Source: Orrella daihaiensis (lineage in GTDB: Bacteria; Pseudomonadota; Gammaproteobacteria; Burkholderiales; Burkholderiaceae_B). Taken from it: a DNA stretch of 64,000 bases. The DNA lies in the NCBI RefSeq assembly GCF_022811525.1, contig NZ_CP063982.1, positions 744,001 through 808,000 on the forward strand, in the 5' to 3' direction. A program made the translations under genes and the position numbers. Positions within the stretch are counted from its first letter, which is position 1. Each line of letters starts with the position of its first letter. The notes under the pieces were generated by a model. It saw only the letters and a program-made list of their open reading frames with translations, was not told the origin of the DNA and did not search any database. This document shows positions 17,816 through 25,071 of this stretch, in pieces.

Positions 17816-19470
17816 AGCTGCGATACCGTCCTAGTGCGGCCGCCTGGCTCGCGATTTTGATTGGGCTGACGCTGTCGTTGCCATTGATCAGCATCGTATT
17901 GAGCGTGTTCCAACAAGGGCAGGGCAATTGGCCTCATCTTGTGGAAACGGTATTGCCGAGATATGTCGTCAACAGCCTTTATCTGACCGCTGCCGTTGGC
18001 TTAGGCGTTGGGCTAATTGGCGTCGGCTGCGCCTGGTTGGTGGTGATGTGTCAGTTTCCAGGTCGCCGGTTGTTTGAGTGGGCATTGATATTGCCGCTGG
18101 CGATGCCGGCCTACGTGGTGGCCTATGCCTACACGGATGTATTGCAAAGCTCGGGGCCGGTGCAAGTTTGGTGGCGAGAAATGACTGGCCTGCGGTTTGG
18201 TGAATATTGGTTTCCACAAATTAGATCGCTCGGTGGCGCCATCACCGTGTTTATTTTTGTGCTTTATCCCTACGTTTACCTGTTGGCCAGAACAGCCTTC
18301 CTAGAGCAGTCAGTTGCTACTCTAGAGGCTTCGCGCATGCTCGGCAAAACCCCTTTGGGCGCCTTTCAAAAAATTGCATTGCCATTGGCCCGTCCGGCCA
18401 TTGTCGTGGGAGTTTCGCTAGCGTTGATGGAAACGCTGGCTGACTTTGGTACGGTGTTTCATTTTGGGGTACAGACTTTTACGACTGGCATCTATCGGAC
18501 ATGGGCGAGTCTGGGCGACAAAGTCGCGGCCGCCCAGCTCTCAAGTGCTTTGTTGGCATTTGTGGCCATCTTGTTGGTACTTGAGCGCAGCAGTCGAGCG
18601 CGCGCTAAATATTACGAGTCACGTATTCGCTTTACGAGCCCCAAATCCTTTGAGCTAAAGGGCGTGCGCGCCTTTGGTGCTTTTATGGCGTGTGCGATTC
18701 CATTGGCGGGGGGATTTGTATTGCCGGTGCTCATGCTGCTCTACATGCATGTGTCGGCAGGACACGATCTGACCAATCCACGTTACTTGTCCATGATCGC
18801 CAACAGCACCATCTTGGCTGGCGTTGCAGCGTTGGTGGCTGTGCTGGTTTCCTTGTTCTTGGCGTTTGTGGCTCGCATTGAGCGTTCGCCCGCCACCTTG
18901 GCCGTGAACAAAATCGCATCGATGGGCTATGCGATCCCCGGTACCATGATTGCCATCGGTATTTTGTATCCAGTGGCATTTGCTGACAATTTCCTTAATC
19001 AAATCAGTCATGGCTTGTTTGGCCAAAGCATTGGCCTGGTTCTGACGGGCAGTTTTGCGGCCCTGATTCTGGCGTACATGGTCAGGTTCATGGCGGTGTC
19101 GCTAAATACCGTTAGTGCAAGTCTGGGAAAAATTACCCCCAATATGGAGGCCGCTGCTCGAACCCTCGGTAAAGGCCGATTGGCAACAGTCAGACAGATT
19201 CATGCGCCGCTTATTTCAGGCGGCTTGTTGACCGCAGCATTGATTGTGTTTGTGGATGTGATGAAGGAATTGCCAGCTACTTTGATTTTGCGGCCGTTTA
19301 ATTTCGACACACTAGCGATCCAAGCGTATAACCTAGCCAAGGACGAGCGTCTGACACAGGCGGCAACGCCATCGCTTGTGATTGTCGCAGTGGGGCTGTT
19401 GCCGCTCATGATACTGAGCCGCCAAATCATGCGCTCTCGACGAATCGTTAAGCCTGAGCGGCATTTGTAG
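17812..19470 (+). CDS. ABC transporter permease, fused two-domain FbpB type
   Basis: A 552-residue inner-membrane protein with two homologous halves of about six helices each, as in FbpB/AfuB/SfuB. The EAA loops that contact the ATPase are seen as LEASRMLGKTPLGAFQKIALPLARPA and, in the second half, MEAAARTLGKGRLATVRQIHAPL. The start is the ATG overlapping the ATPase stop; a longer reading frame back to 17755 lies entirely inside the ATPase gene and is rejected. The transporter probably imports ferric iron, based on the binding protein next door. Confidence 0.9.
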   Translation: MKLRYRPSAAAWLAILIGLTLSLPLISIVLSVFQQGQGNWPHLVETVLPRYVVNSLYLTAAVGLGVGLIGVGCAWLVVMCQFPGRRLFEWALILPLAMPAYVVAYAYTDVLQSSGPVQVWWREMTGLRFGEYWFPQIRSLGGAITVFIFVLYPYVYLLARTAFLEQSVATLEASRMLGKTPLGAFQKIALPLARPAIVVGVSLALMETLADFGTVFHFGVQTFTTGIYRTWASLGDKVAAAQLSSALLAFVAILLVLERSSRARAKYYESRIRFTSPKSFELKGVRAFGAFMACAIPLAGGFVLPVLMLLYMHVSAGHDLTNPRYLSMIANSTILAGVAALVAVLVSLFLAFVARIERSPATLAVNKIASMGYAIPGTMIAIGILYPVAFADNFLNQISHGLFGQSIGLVLTGSFAALILAYMVRFMAVSLNTVSASLGKITPNMEAAARTLGKGRLATVRQIHAPLISGGLLTAALIVFVDVMKELPATLILRPFNFDTLAIQAYNLAKDERLTQAATPSLVIVAVGLLPLMILSRQIMRSRRIVKPERHL

Positions 19471-19499
19471 TGCCAGGCTTGCAGGTATTGACTGTTGTA

Positions 19500-19526
19500 A
19501 TAAAGGGCGCCATTGGCGCCCTTTAT
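19500..19526. terminator. Bidirectional terminator between convergent transporter genes
   Basis: A perfect 12-bp inverted repeat (ATAAAGGGCGCC / GGCGCCCTTTAT) around ATT, A/T-rich on both outer sides. It serves the permease from the left and the binding-protein gene from the right. Confidence 0.88.
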
Positions 19527-19563
19527 CTAGTTGTCTGCTCTCTCTGTTTATTTCATCGACTGA

Positions 19564-20589
19564 TTACTTAAAGCCAACACGATCGTAGATTTGCTGGGCC
19601 TCACGCTGGTTCTCACCATAGACCGATAGGTTGACCTTGTCGACTTTGAACTCGCCAAGTTTTGAAACTGACTCGGATAATTCAACCCCTTGCACCACCG
19701 GGTACTCATCATTGCCAGCCGAGAAGTACTCCTGAGCTTGATTGCTAGCCAGGTACTCCAAAAACTTGATGGCGTTTTCTCGGTTGGGGGCAGTTGCCAC
19801 CACGCCGGCACCAGAAATGTTGACGTGTGTACCGCGGTCAGCTTGATTGGGAAATACCCAACCAATGTTTTTAATATCCGCTTCGCTTAAGCCTTTGACG
19901 GCAGTGCGCAAGGCGCGGGCAAAGTAGTAGGTATTAGCAATGGCAATTGCACATTCGCCAGACACAATCGCGCGCAATTGGTCGGTGTCACCGCCCTGAG
20001 GATCACGGGCTCGGTTGTCCCAGACGCCCTGCGCCCACTTTTGTGCGCCTTCAGAACCGGCAGCGTCAATAATCGATGCGAGCAGCGATAGCGAGTAAAT
20101 GTTGCCAGCTGAACGCATGCACACTAAGCCTTTGAGTTTGGGGTCGGCAAGTGACTCATAGGTCTGGATATCCTTGGGGTCAACTTTGGTTTTGTCGTAA
20201 AAAATCACCCGGCCTCGTTGAGAAAACCCATACCAGTGACCGTCGGGGTGGCGAAGGTGCTCTGGGATTCGCTCAATTAGAACTTCCGATTCAACGGGCT
20301 GAAATAAACCCGCTTGATCGGCTCGCCAGAGACGGCCTGCATCGACCGTTAACAAGATGTCGGCTGGGCTGTTGGCACCCTCGGCTTTGATGCGCTCGAT
20401 CAGTTTGTCTGCGCCATCCTCGATGCGATTGATTTTGATGCCGGTCTGTTCTTCAAAGTTGGCATACAGACGCTCATCGGTGTCGTAGTGCCGTGAGGAG
20501 TAGAGGTTGAGTTCACCAGCGGCATAGGCTTGCGAGGTGCCGAGCACCGCAATGGCAGTGATGGTTTTGATGAAATGCTTGATGTTCAT
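19564..20589 (-). CDS. Periplasmic iron(III)-binding protein (FbpA/FutA family)
   Basis: A 341-residue protein with a cleavable signal peptide (MNIKHFIKTITAIAVLGTSQAYA). The mature start is GELNLYSSRHYDTDERLY. Tyrosines typical of ferric-binding proteins are visible, including NLYSSRHY near the start and ANTYYFARAL in the C-lobe (the YY pair used by FbpA to hold Fe3+), with DILLTVDAGRL between them. The ATG at 20589 gives the signal peptide; the longer frame to 20694 adds a non-signal extension and is rejected. The gene is convergent with its ATPase and permease rather than in one operon. Substrate ferric iron is likely, not proven. Confidence 0.88.
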   Translation of the reverse strand: MNIKHFIKTITAIAVLGTSQAYAAGELNLYSSRHYDTDERLYANFEEQTGIKINRIEDGADKLIERIKAEGANSPADILLTVDAGRLWRADQAGLFQPVESEVLIERIPEHLRHPDGHWYGFSQRGRVIFYDKTKVDPKDIQTYESLADPKLKGLVCMRSAGNIYSLSLLASIIDAAGSEGAQKWAQGVWDNRARDPQGGDTDQLRAIVSGECAIAIANTYYFARALRTAVKGLSEADIKNIGWVFPNQADRGTHVNISGAGVVATAPNRENAIKFLEYLASNQAQEYFSAGNDEYPVVQGVELSESVSKLGEFKVDKVNLSVYGENQREAQQIYDRVGFK

Positions 20590-20673
20590 GTCGTTTGCTT
20601 CGTCCTTTACTGAGCTTGGTTGCACGGGGAAGTTACTTCCATAAACGAATATTGACAGATTAGAAGTAAAAAT

Positions 20674-20694
20674 GCAAATGCGACCCATTCGCAA
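20674..20694. promoter_or_regulatory. Candidate Fur box upstream of the iron-binding protein gene
   Basis: An imperfect dyad with half-sites GCAAATGCGA and TTCGCAA lies about 85 bases before the start codon. Its layout resembles Fur boxes of other proteobacteria (GCAAATGAGAAT-like). Assignment rests on similarity by eye and on the gene's function. Confidence 0.4.
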
Positions 20695-20821
20695 TACGAT
20701 TTTTAGCTAAGCGACCAGTCAGACAGTGGCCAGCGGCGGAGAATTAGCCTGTGGGTTGCATTGTCAAGGGCTTGAAAGCCTGGGTTTGGTACTTTCAGGC
20801 TCCCACGGCCATTGAGTGCGA

Positions 20822-20917
20822 GCTTGGGAAAAAATTTTTCCCCACGCAAAATTTCACCACGGTGTCAGCAGGGCGCAACAGGGGCAATCCAGAAAAGCAG
20901 GTCAAACTGGTCTTGTG
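20822..20917 (+). repeat. Terminal repeat copy A (core-less, outermost)
   Basis: Matches the other three copies from the GGGAA...TTCCCCACGCAAAATTTC hairpin through GGTGTCAGCAGGGCGCAACA to CTGGTCTT. The tRNA-derived core and the roughly 50 bases after it, present in copies B, C and D, are absent here; the preceding sequence is unrelated. The hairpin loop differs but the stem is kept. This is probably the decayed left end of the oldest cassette. Confidence 0.85.
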
Positions 20918-21097
20918 TTTTGCTTTCTAACAACGGGTCCATTTTGTTGCGGAGTTTGTACCGTTGATTGCGCCACCACTCGGACTGATCTCAAAAGTTG
21001 GGACAACCACCACTAAGCCATGGCTGTCGTCTTTGAGTTCAGCTTAGCAAGTTCGCCTGATGACCAATGCCATGCTAGTTCATCAGCGTATGTTGAC

Positions 21098-22012
21098 CTA
21101 AACACCGTGTGCTGCTGGCACCTGCCAAATGTGCAAGCTTTTCCAATTGGCGAGAAAGCCCATGGCTATGACAGAAATCTCGTGTCTGTCAATCAGTTCC
21201 TTCAACCGAGTCCGCCAATGGTGATCTGGTGCGATTGCGTCCATGCAATACAGCAGCAAGACGAGTGTGTTGTAGAGTTTGCGAGAGCCCGAATTAAATT
21301 GGCTAGATAAGCACTGCGGTTTGTTACGTGGCAATAAAGGAGTGATAGTGAACTCACGGTTCCACAGTCGGCTGTGATGCGCACAGGTGTTCCGTACTAG
21401 TGAAAGATGACGTAGCCATGACTCTAGCACCTGCTCATCTAATCCGTAGGCATTTGCGATGGCACGTCGAGTAGGCATTGGTTTCAAGTTGTTGTACCAG
21501 CGCGAGAGCAGTCCCAAGGACATGACCTCGCACACGGCCCATATGGGCGGCAAGGACTCCTGATAGGTATTTTTTAGATGCTTGATGAAGGTCTCGTCCG
21601 AGCGATTAACTTCGCTACCCAGCTTATCAAGGTTCTGTTGCCATAGGTGATACTTGAAAGCTATCGATGCATCGAGGTGAGCATGTGTGCCGTGCCGATG
21701 TGCAATTTGATAAGCCCAGTGGCTGCGCACGGACACTTCAACTCGCTCAATGGCGTCAAGTACTAAAAGGCGCAGCTCACGGTCAAATACGTATAGGTTT
21801 AAAACCCGTTCGAACCTCGTGTTAGGTTGGAAACGGTGCGTTTTGTGGTCAGCCTCGAAGGGAAGCCAGTAGGCGCTAAGTCGATAATAATTGAGGTGTT
21901 CAAGGTAAAACTCGGCCGTGCCGAAGTCGGCGAACACCATGCCGCGCTCACGAAGTAACTCCACTTGTTGTGCATGGGTGATCGCAGGTTTACTGAATGG
22001 TGGTTTGGTCAT
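21098..22012 (-). CDS. Abi_2 (AbiD/AbiF) family abortive-infection protein
   Basis: A 304-residue protein. The N-terminal LLRERGMVFADFGTAEFYLEHLNYYRLSAYW is the characteristic start of the Abi_2 family (AbiD, AbiD1, AbiF). The HEPN RNase motif R-x4-H is intact in LVRNTCAHHSRLWNRE (Arg207, His212). Family members abort phage infection, and HEPN folds are usually metal-independent RNases. It is the only gene of cassette 1 and has an ATG start. Its stop is about 180 bases right of terminal repeat copy A. Phage resistance here is inferred from the family. Confidence 0.88.
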   Translation of the reverse strand: MTKPPFSKPAITHAQQVELLRERGMVFADFGTAEFYLEHLNYYRLSAYWLPFEADHKTHRFQPNTRFERVLNLYVFDRELRLLVLDAIERVEVSVRSHWAYQIAHRHGTHAHLDASIAFKYHLWQQNLDKLGSEVNRSDETFIKHLKNTYQESLPPIWAVCEVMSLGLLSRWYNNLKPMPTRRAIANAYGLDEQVLESWLRHLSLVRNTCAHHSRLWNREFTITPLLPRNKPQCLSSQFNSGSRKLYNTLVLLLYCMDAIAPDHHWRTRLKELIDRHEISVIAMGFLANWKSLHIWQVPAAHGV

Positions 22013-22061
22013 TTGCGCGCTACGCTACTAGCTCTCTGTGAACTCAATGCGCCAAAAAAGT

Positions 22062-22112
22062 AACCCGCCGGTTTGAGGGTGCACTTTCGCGCATAGCCTT
22101 GGCGGGTTTTGT
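22062..22112. terminator. GC-rich hairpin upstream of the Abi_2 gene
   Basis: AACCCGCC (22062-22069) pairs with GGCGGGTT (22101-22108) around a 31-base loop, with a short T-run on each outer side. The rest of 22013-22447 contains no recognisable gene; it is the upstream side of the Abi_2 gene up to the next cassette boundary. The hairpin may insulate this cassette; the long loop makes it a weak prediction. Confidence 0.4.
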
Positions 22113-22447
22113 TAGTCAAATTGTACCTGTTAAGTACGTATCTTGGTGGTCAACACTACTGTTTTTTGCAGTGAATAACCGACTCAAGTTGGTCTAGTGG
22201 CTGCCGGGGTGTTTTTTAGGACGCCTGGTCCCAAATGGCGCCGCCTTTCGCATGCTCGAGAATACGGCCGTTTCGTTTCGACTCGCTCACAATATGCACG
22301 AACCTGCACCCGAGTTTAGTCTGCGATTTCGGTGCGCTTGTCTACACGAACTGTAGAGCAGAGACGTAGCACTTACCTATCGGTGATTACTCCTTTTCTG
22401 CCACAAGATCGCAACACTGATGCTTATCGCCTCAAGGTTCCCAAAAA

Positions 22448-22610
22448 CCGTGGTGCCCGGAACCGGATTCAAAAGCCGCATGAATAAAGGCTTTGCGCGA
22501 GTTTGGGGAAACTTTTTTGTTCCCCATGCAAAATTTCACTTCGGTGTCAGCAGGGCGCAACAGGGGAAATCGGGAAACGCAGGTCGAACTGGTCTTACGT
22601 GCCAATTTTC
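22448..22610 (+). repeat. Cassette boundary B: tRNA-derived core plus terminal repeat
   Basis: The core CCGTGGTGCCCGGAACC... occupies 22448-22470 and is identical to cores C and D. The conserved part continues through the dyad TTTGCG..TGGGGAA..TTCCCCA.GCAAA (about 22491-22532), GGTGTCAGCAGGGCGCAACA and CTGGTCTT to about 22603. After that it diverges earlier than copies C and D do. It marks the left end of cassette 2. Confidence 0.9.
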
Positions 22611-22689
22611 AGGAGTGTTTATTGGAGTCCGCTTCTTACACGCGGGGAGATCTGAACACCGCTCAGTCTCTGCGGTTATTTCGCGACGT

Positions 22690-23112
22690 TTATGGCAGAG
22701 GCGATAAAGCATCGACTCGTACAGCAACCGCCTGGCAGGCAACCAACAAATCAGTGACGATTCGCTCGTCGACGTTTAAATCACCTTCATACTCACCGAG
22801 GTTGCGGATATTGTGACACTTATCAAGTACGCGCCAGATGGCAGGGCCAAGATCAAGCGTGTGAGGTAACAGCTGAAAGACCACATATCGGTTGCTGGAG
22901 CGATAGCCATGCCAGCGCAGCGCAGCAAGGCAAAAGGCATGCGCAGCGTTGTAAGCCAGATCGAAGCGGCTCTCGATAGACAGCGATTCGTTGAGTGCAT
23001 CACGTAGCCGTGCGTGTCCCGATCGGATTAAACCCTCAAACTCCTGCTGGTCAGGCGGCTCGGCCCGCAACGGCTTATTGGCGCCGGTTAGGTTCTCAAA
23101 CGCTGAGGTCAC
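22690..23112 (-). CDS. HEPN-domain protein paired with an MNT nucleotidyltransferase
   Basis: A 140-residue, mostly helical protein. It resembles the HEPN protein of cassette 4 (143 aa): both have ALRWHGYRS.NRY.VFQ and a closing RN-L-x-EYEG segment. HEPN proteins next to MNT nucleotidyltransferases act as RNase toxins (HepT) neutralised by AMPylation. The canonical R-x4-6-H active site is not evident here; the equivalent segment reads RNLGEYEG, with Tyr/Glu where His is expected. It overlaps the MNT gene's end by 17 bases, so it is the second gene of that operon. Toxin activity is therefore uncertain. Confidence 0.78.
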   Translation of the reverse strand: MTSAFENLTGANKPLRAEPPDQQEFEGLIRSGHARLRDALNESLSIESRFDLAYNAAHAFCLAALRWHGYRSSNRYVVFQLLPHTLDLGPAIWRVLDKCHNIRNLGEYEGDLNVDERIVTDLLVACQAVAVRVDALSPLP

Positions 23113-23710
23113 ACTCTTCTCCTAGAATCCAAATCTTGGGTTGATCCATGACACGAGTCAGGAATGACTCGTGCTTGGCTATCCTGCTGTGAAACTCGTC
23201 TCGCGACAAAATTGTGGGGTTTACGGGACGTCCGAGGGTGGCGCGAGCATCTTCCAAGGCAGTGAAGAGTGCGCCGTAACTGAGATCATCCGCGATCACC
23301 ATCAGGTCAATATCGCTGTCAGCTGTATCGGTCTTCTTAGCGACTGAACCATATACAAAAGCCGCTGCAATCTCATTGGACATTGCTTGCAATGCCTGTC
23401 GCAGTGGGTCAGCTAAACCCACCGTTTTCTGAATAATGGCACGTAGTTCAGTGAAAATAGGCGAGTTCGCATTGGCTTGGTAGTGCTTTTGGTTTCCCAC
23501 CTGCTTCATCGAGATGAGCCCGCTGCCGGTGAGCGTTGCAAGTTCGCGCTGCACCGCACCAGATCCGCTATTTGCGAGCTTGATTAATTCGCTAGCGTAA
23601 AAGCTACGGTCAGGCTGCCCATACAAAATCCCTAGCACGCGCTGTTTGGTGCCGGGAAAGAGAGCGTCGGACAGGCTCTGCGGGGTGGGAATAGCTAGTT
23701 TCGTACCCAT
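23096..23710 (-). CDS. HTH-MNT nucleotidyltransferase (antitoxin-like)
   Basis: 204 residues from the ATG at 23710. An N-terminal winged HTH (about 20-75, GQPDRSFYASELIKLANSGS...QRELATL) is followed by a minimal nucleotidyltransferase domain with the GS-x10-D-x-D motif in VYGSVAKKTDTADSDIDLMV. In HepT/MntA systems the MNT partner AMPylates the HEPN toxin; the HTH suggests it also represses its own promoter. The frame is open to a GTG at 23788, but the best promoter (TATAAT, minus strand at 23726-23721) lies inside that extension, and the aligned N-terminus of the cassette 4 homologue agrees with the shorter form. The ATG then sits about where transcription should start. Confidence 0.82.
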   Translation of the reverse strand: MGTKLAIPTPQSLSDALFPGTKQRVLGILYGQPDRSFYASELIKLANSGSGAVQRELATLTGSGLISMKQVGNQKHYQANANSPIFTELRAIIQKTVGLADPLRQALQAMSNEIAAAFVYGSVAKKTDTADSDIDLMVIADDLSYGALFTALEDARATLGRPVNPTILSRDEFHSRIAKHESFLTRVMDQPKIWILGEECDLSV

Positions 23711-23737
23711 ATTGGGTTTTATTATACCCATATTGGG
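23706..23737 (-). promoter_or_regulatory. Promoter with flanking twin operators for the MNT/HEPN operon
   Basis: The 11-base element CCCAATATGGG (minus strand) occurs twice, at 23737-23727 and 23716-23706, centred 21 bases apart, two helical turns. A consensus -10 TATAAT lies exactly between them. The second element contains the proposed ATG. This is the layout expected for autorepression by the HTH of the encoded protein; the repressor assignment is inference. Confidence 0.6.
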
Positions 23738-23798
23738 TTTATGACGATTGGGCGACAGGAAGCACTTGGTTTTGGGGCTGCTCATCACAATGGAGTGT

Positions 23799-24027
23799 TG
23801 AGCTGATGCTTATTCACCTTTTCCGTTAGGGTGACGGTCGCCCCTCTCGTTTATTGGCAGATGTAATGGCTGTGCAAGCTGGTCTTGAGCCTTTGGATTA
23901 CAGCTATTGGGAGGCTAACAAACACAACTACATTAGCGCGATCCACCAGGGCATGGCAATGAACTATGAACCGATGAAAGAATGTGTGAGGTTGGCTCTG
24001 CGTCAGAGTTCGACGGCAACTACATAG
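23799..24027 (+). pseudogene. Fic-domain protein, C-terminal remnant
   Basis: Read in the frame of 23821, the sequence gives VELMLIHLFR-stop-GDGRPSRLLADVMAVQ, clearly the Fic motif H-P-F-x-E-G-N-G-R-x-x-R. The Glu codon has become TAG (23827-23829), Pro has become Leu and Asn has become Asp. The frame continues with AGLEPLDYSYWEANKHNYI and a typical Fic C-terminus to TAG at 24025-24027. The N-terminal two thirds of a Fic AMP-transferase are missing and the active site is destroyed. It shows that cassette 2 once carried a further toxin-type gene. Confidence 0.75.
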
Positions 24028-24289
24028 CCAACTTGATGTTCACAAAACGACGCTTGGTAGGATCTTTTAATTTTTGCTCGAGCGCTTGAACGTTTTGTCC
24101 GGTTTCAACAGCGGTAGAGCTAGCAACGGCAAGCCGAACCGAGGCAAGGCTTGGCTTCTTATGAGTCGAGATCGACTTTTTTCCTGATTCCATAAGAAAG
24201 AGTGTACCGAATATTTTGGATCCGGCGGTAATCCTATATCGAATCACCAGTTGCATCGGCTTAGCTTTGAGCGGCTCGTCCAGACCCAC
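24020..24289 (-). CDS. Small hypothetical protein next to the Fic remnant
   Basis: An 89-residue open frame starting MGLDEPLKAKPMQLVIRYRI and rich in Lys and Ser (SGKKSISTHKKPSLASVRLA). No family is recognised. It ends 8 bases inside the tail of the Fic remnant on the opposite strand and fills the right end of cassette 2. It could be a real cassette gene with a role linked to the neighbouring toxin systems, or a chance frame; there is no strong ribosome binding site. Confidence 0.35.
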   Translation of the reverse strand: MGLDEPLKAKPMQLVIRYRITAGSKIFGTLFLMESGKKSISTHKKPSLASVRLAVASSTAVETGQNVQALEQKLKDPTKRRFVNIKLAM

Positions 24290-24337
24290 TACACTAGAGG
24301 TTAACTAAAAATACCAATAAAATCAAATGGTTGTCAA

Positions 24338-24527
24338 CCGTGGTGCCCGGAACCGGATTCAAAAGGCCCATGGATAAAGGCTTTGCGTCGATTTGGGGAA
24401 ATTAAATCGTTCCCCACGCAAAATTTCACTTCGGTGTCAGCAGGGTGCAACAGGGACAATCTGGAAAAGCAGGTCAGACTGGTCTTGTATGCCCGGTTTT
24501 GACATGGTGTCGAATTTGCCGTCACAT
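24338..24527 (+). repeat. Cassette boundary C: tRNA-derived core plus 190-bp terminal repeat
   Basis: The core at 24338-24360 is identical to cores B and D. The repeat matches copy D over 190 bases, ending in GACATGGTGTCGAATTTGCCG and CACAT. The hairpin stem GGGGAA/TTCCCC is preserved although the loop is ATTAAATCG instead of the T-rich loop in B and D. It marks the left end of cassette 3. Confidence 0.92.
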
Positions 24528-25071
24528 CAGGGTGTCTTGACGTGGCCGGCCACCGCGCAGTCGACGCATGGTCTTTCTGAGGTTGTTCGATAAACAGTGG
24601 TTTGGGCACCGACTCACATTCACTATTTAGTTATCTAGGGTATACCCTAGGTCGTGCAAATGGCGTCTTCACGCTTATCTAGCCAAGTTTTCTGAGATTG
24701 CTCGACTAAACTGCACGTCCAAAAGGAGCAATGGTTATCTGTTTCGACTGGCAGGGTCTAGCGCAGAGTTTGAGTCTGTTCACGATCGCTAAAGGCTGCA
24801 GTGAAAAGTCTTTATCACAGTGAATCAACAGTGGCATGAGTTAGAACGTTTATTAAGTGATTTACTCCAATTGGTCCTAAGGCACACGGCCTCACGTTGA
24901 GAGCGGTCGACGTGTGATTCAAGTGCAGACTTAGTCGCAGGTTCGGCGCCATCTGATGGGGCTTAAGCAAAACGGTTTTTTAAGGGCTGACAATGGAGCG
25001 GATTGGGTCTTGGTCGTGTCAGAACAGATGATCTCTGAGCTTTGCTATAGTCAAATTTAAGGACTCGGTGT
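24528..25071. other. Long non-coding leader of cassette 3 with a 16-bp palindrome
   Basis: No convincing gene in 544 bases. A perfect 16-base palindrome CTAGGGTATACCCTAG lies at 24635-24650. Close to the following gene, TATAGT at about 25046-25051 is a plausible -10 for the Bro-N gene. The length of non-coding sequence relative to the 1.68-kb cassette is striking. Confidence 0.6.
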
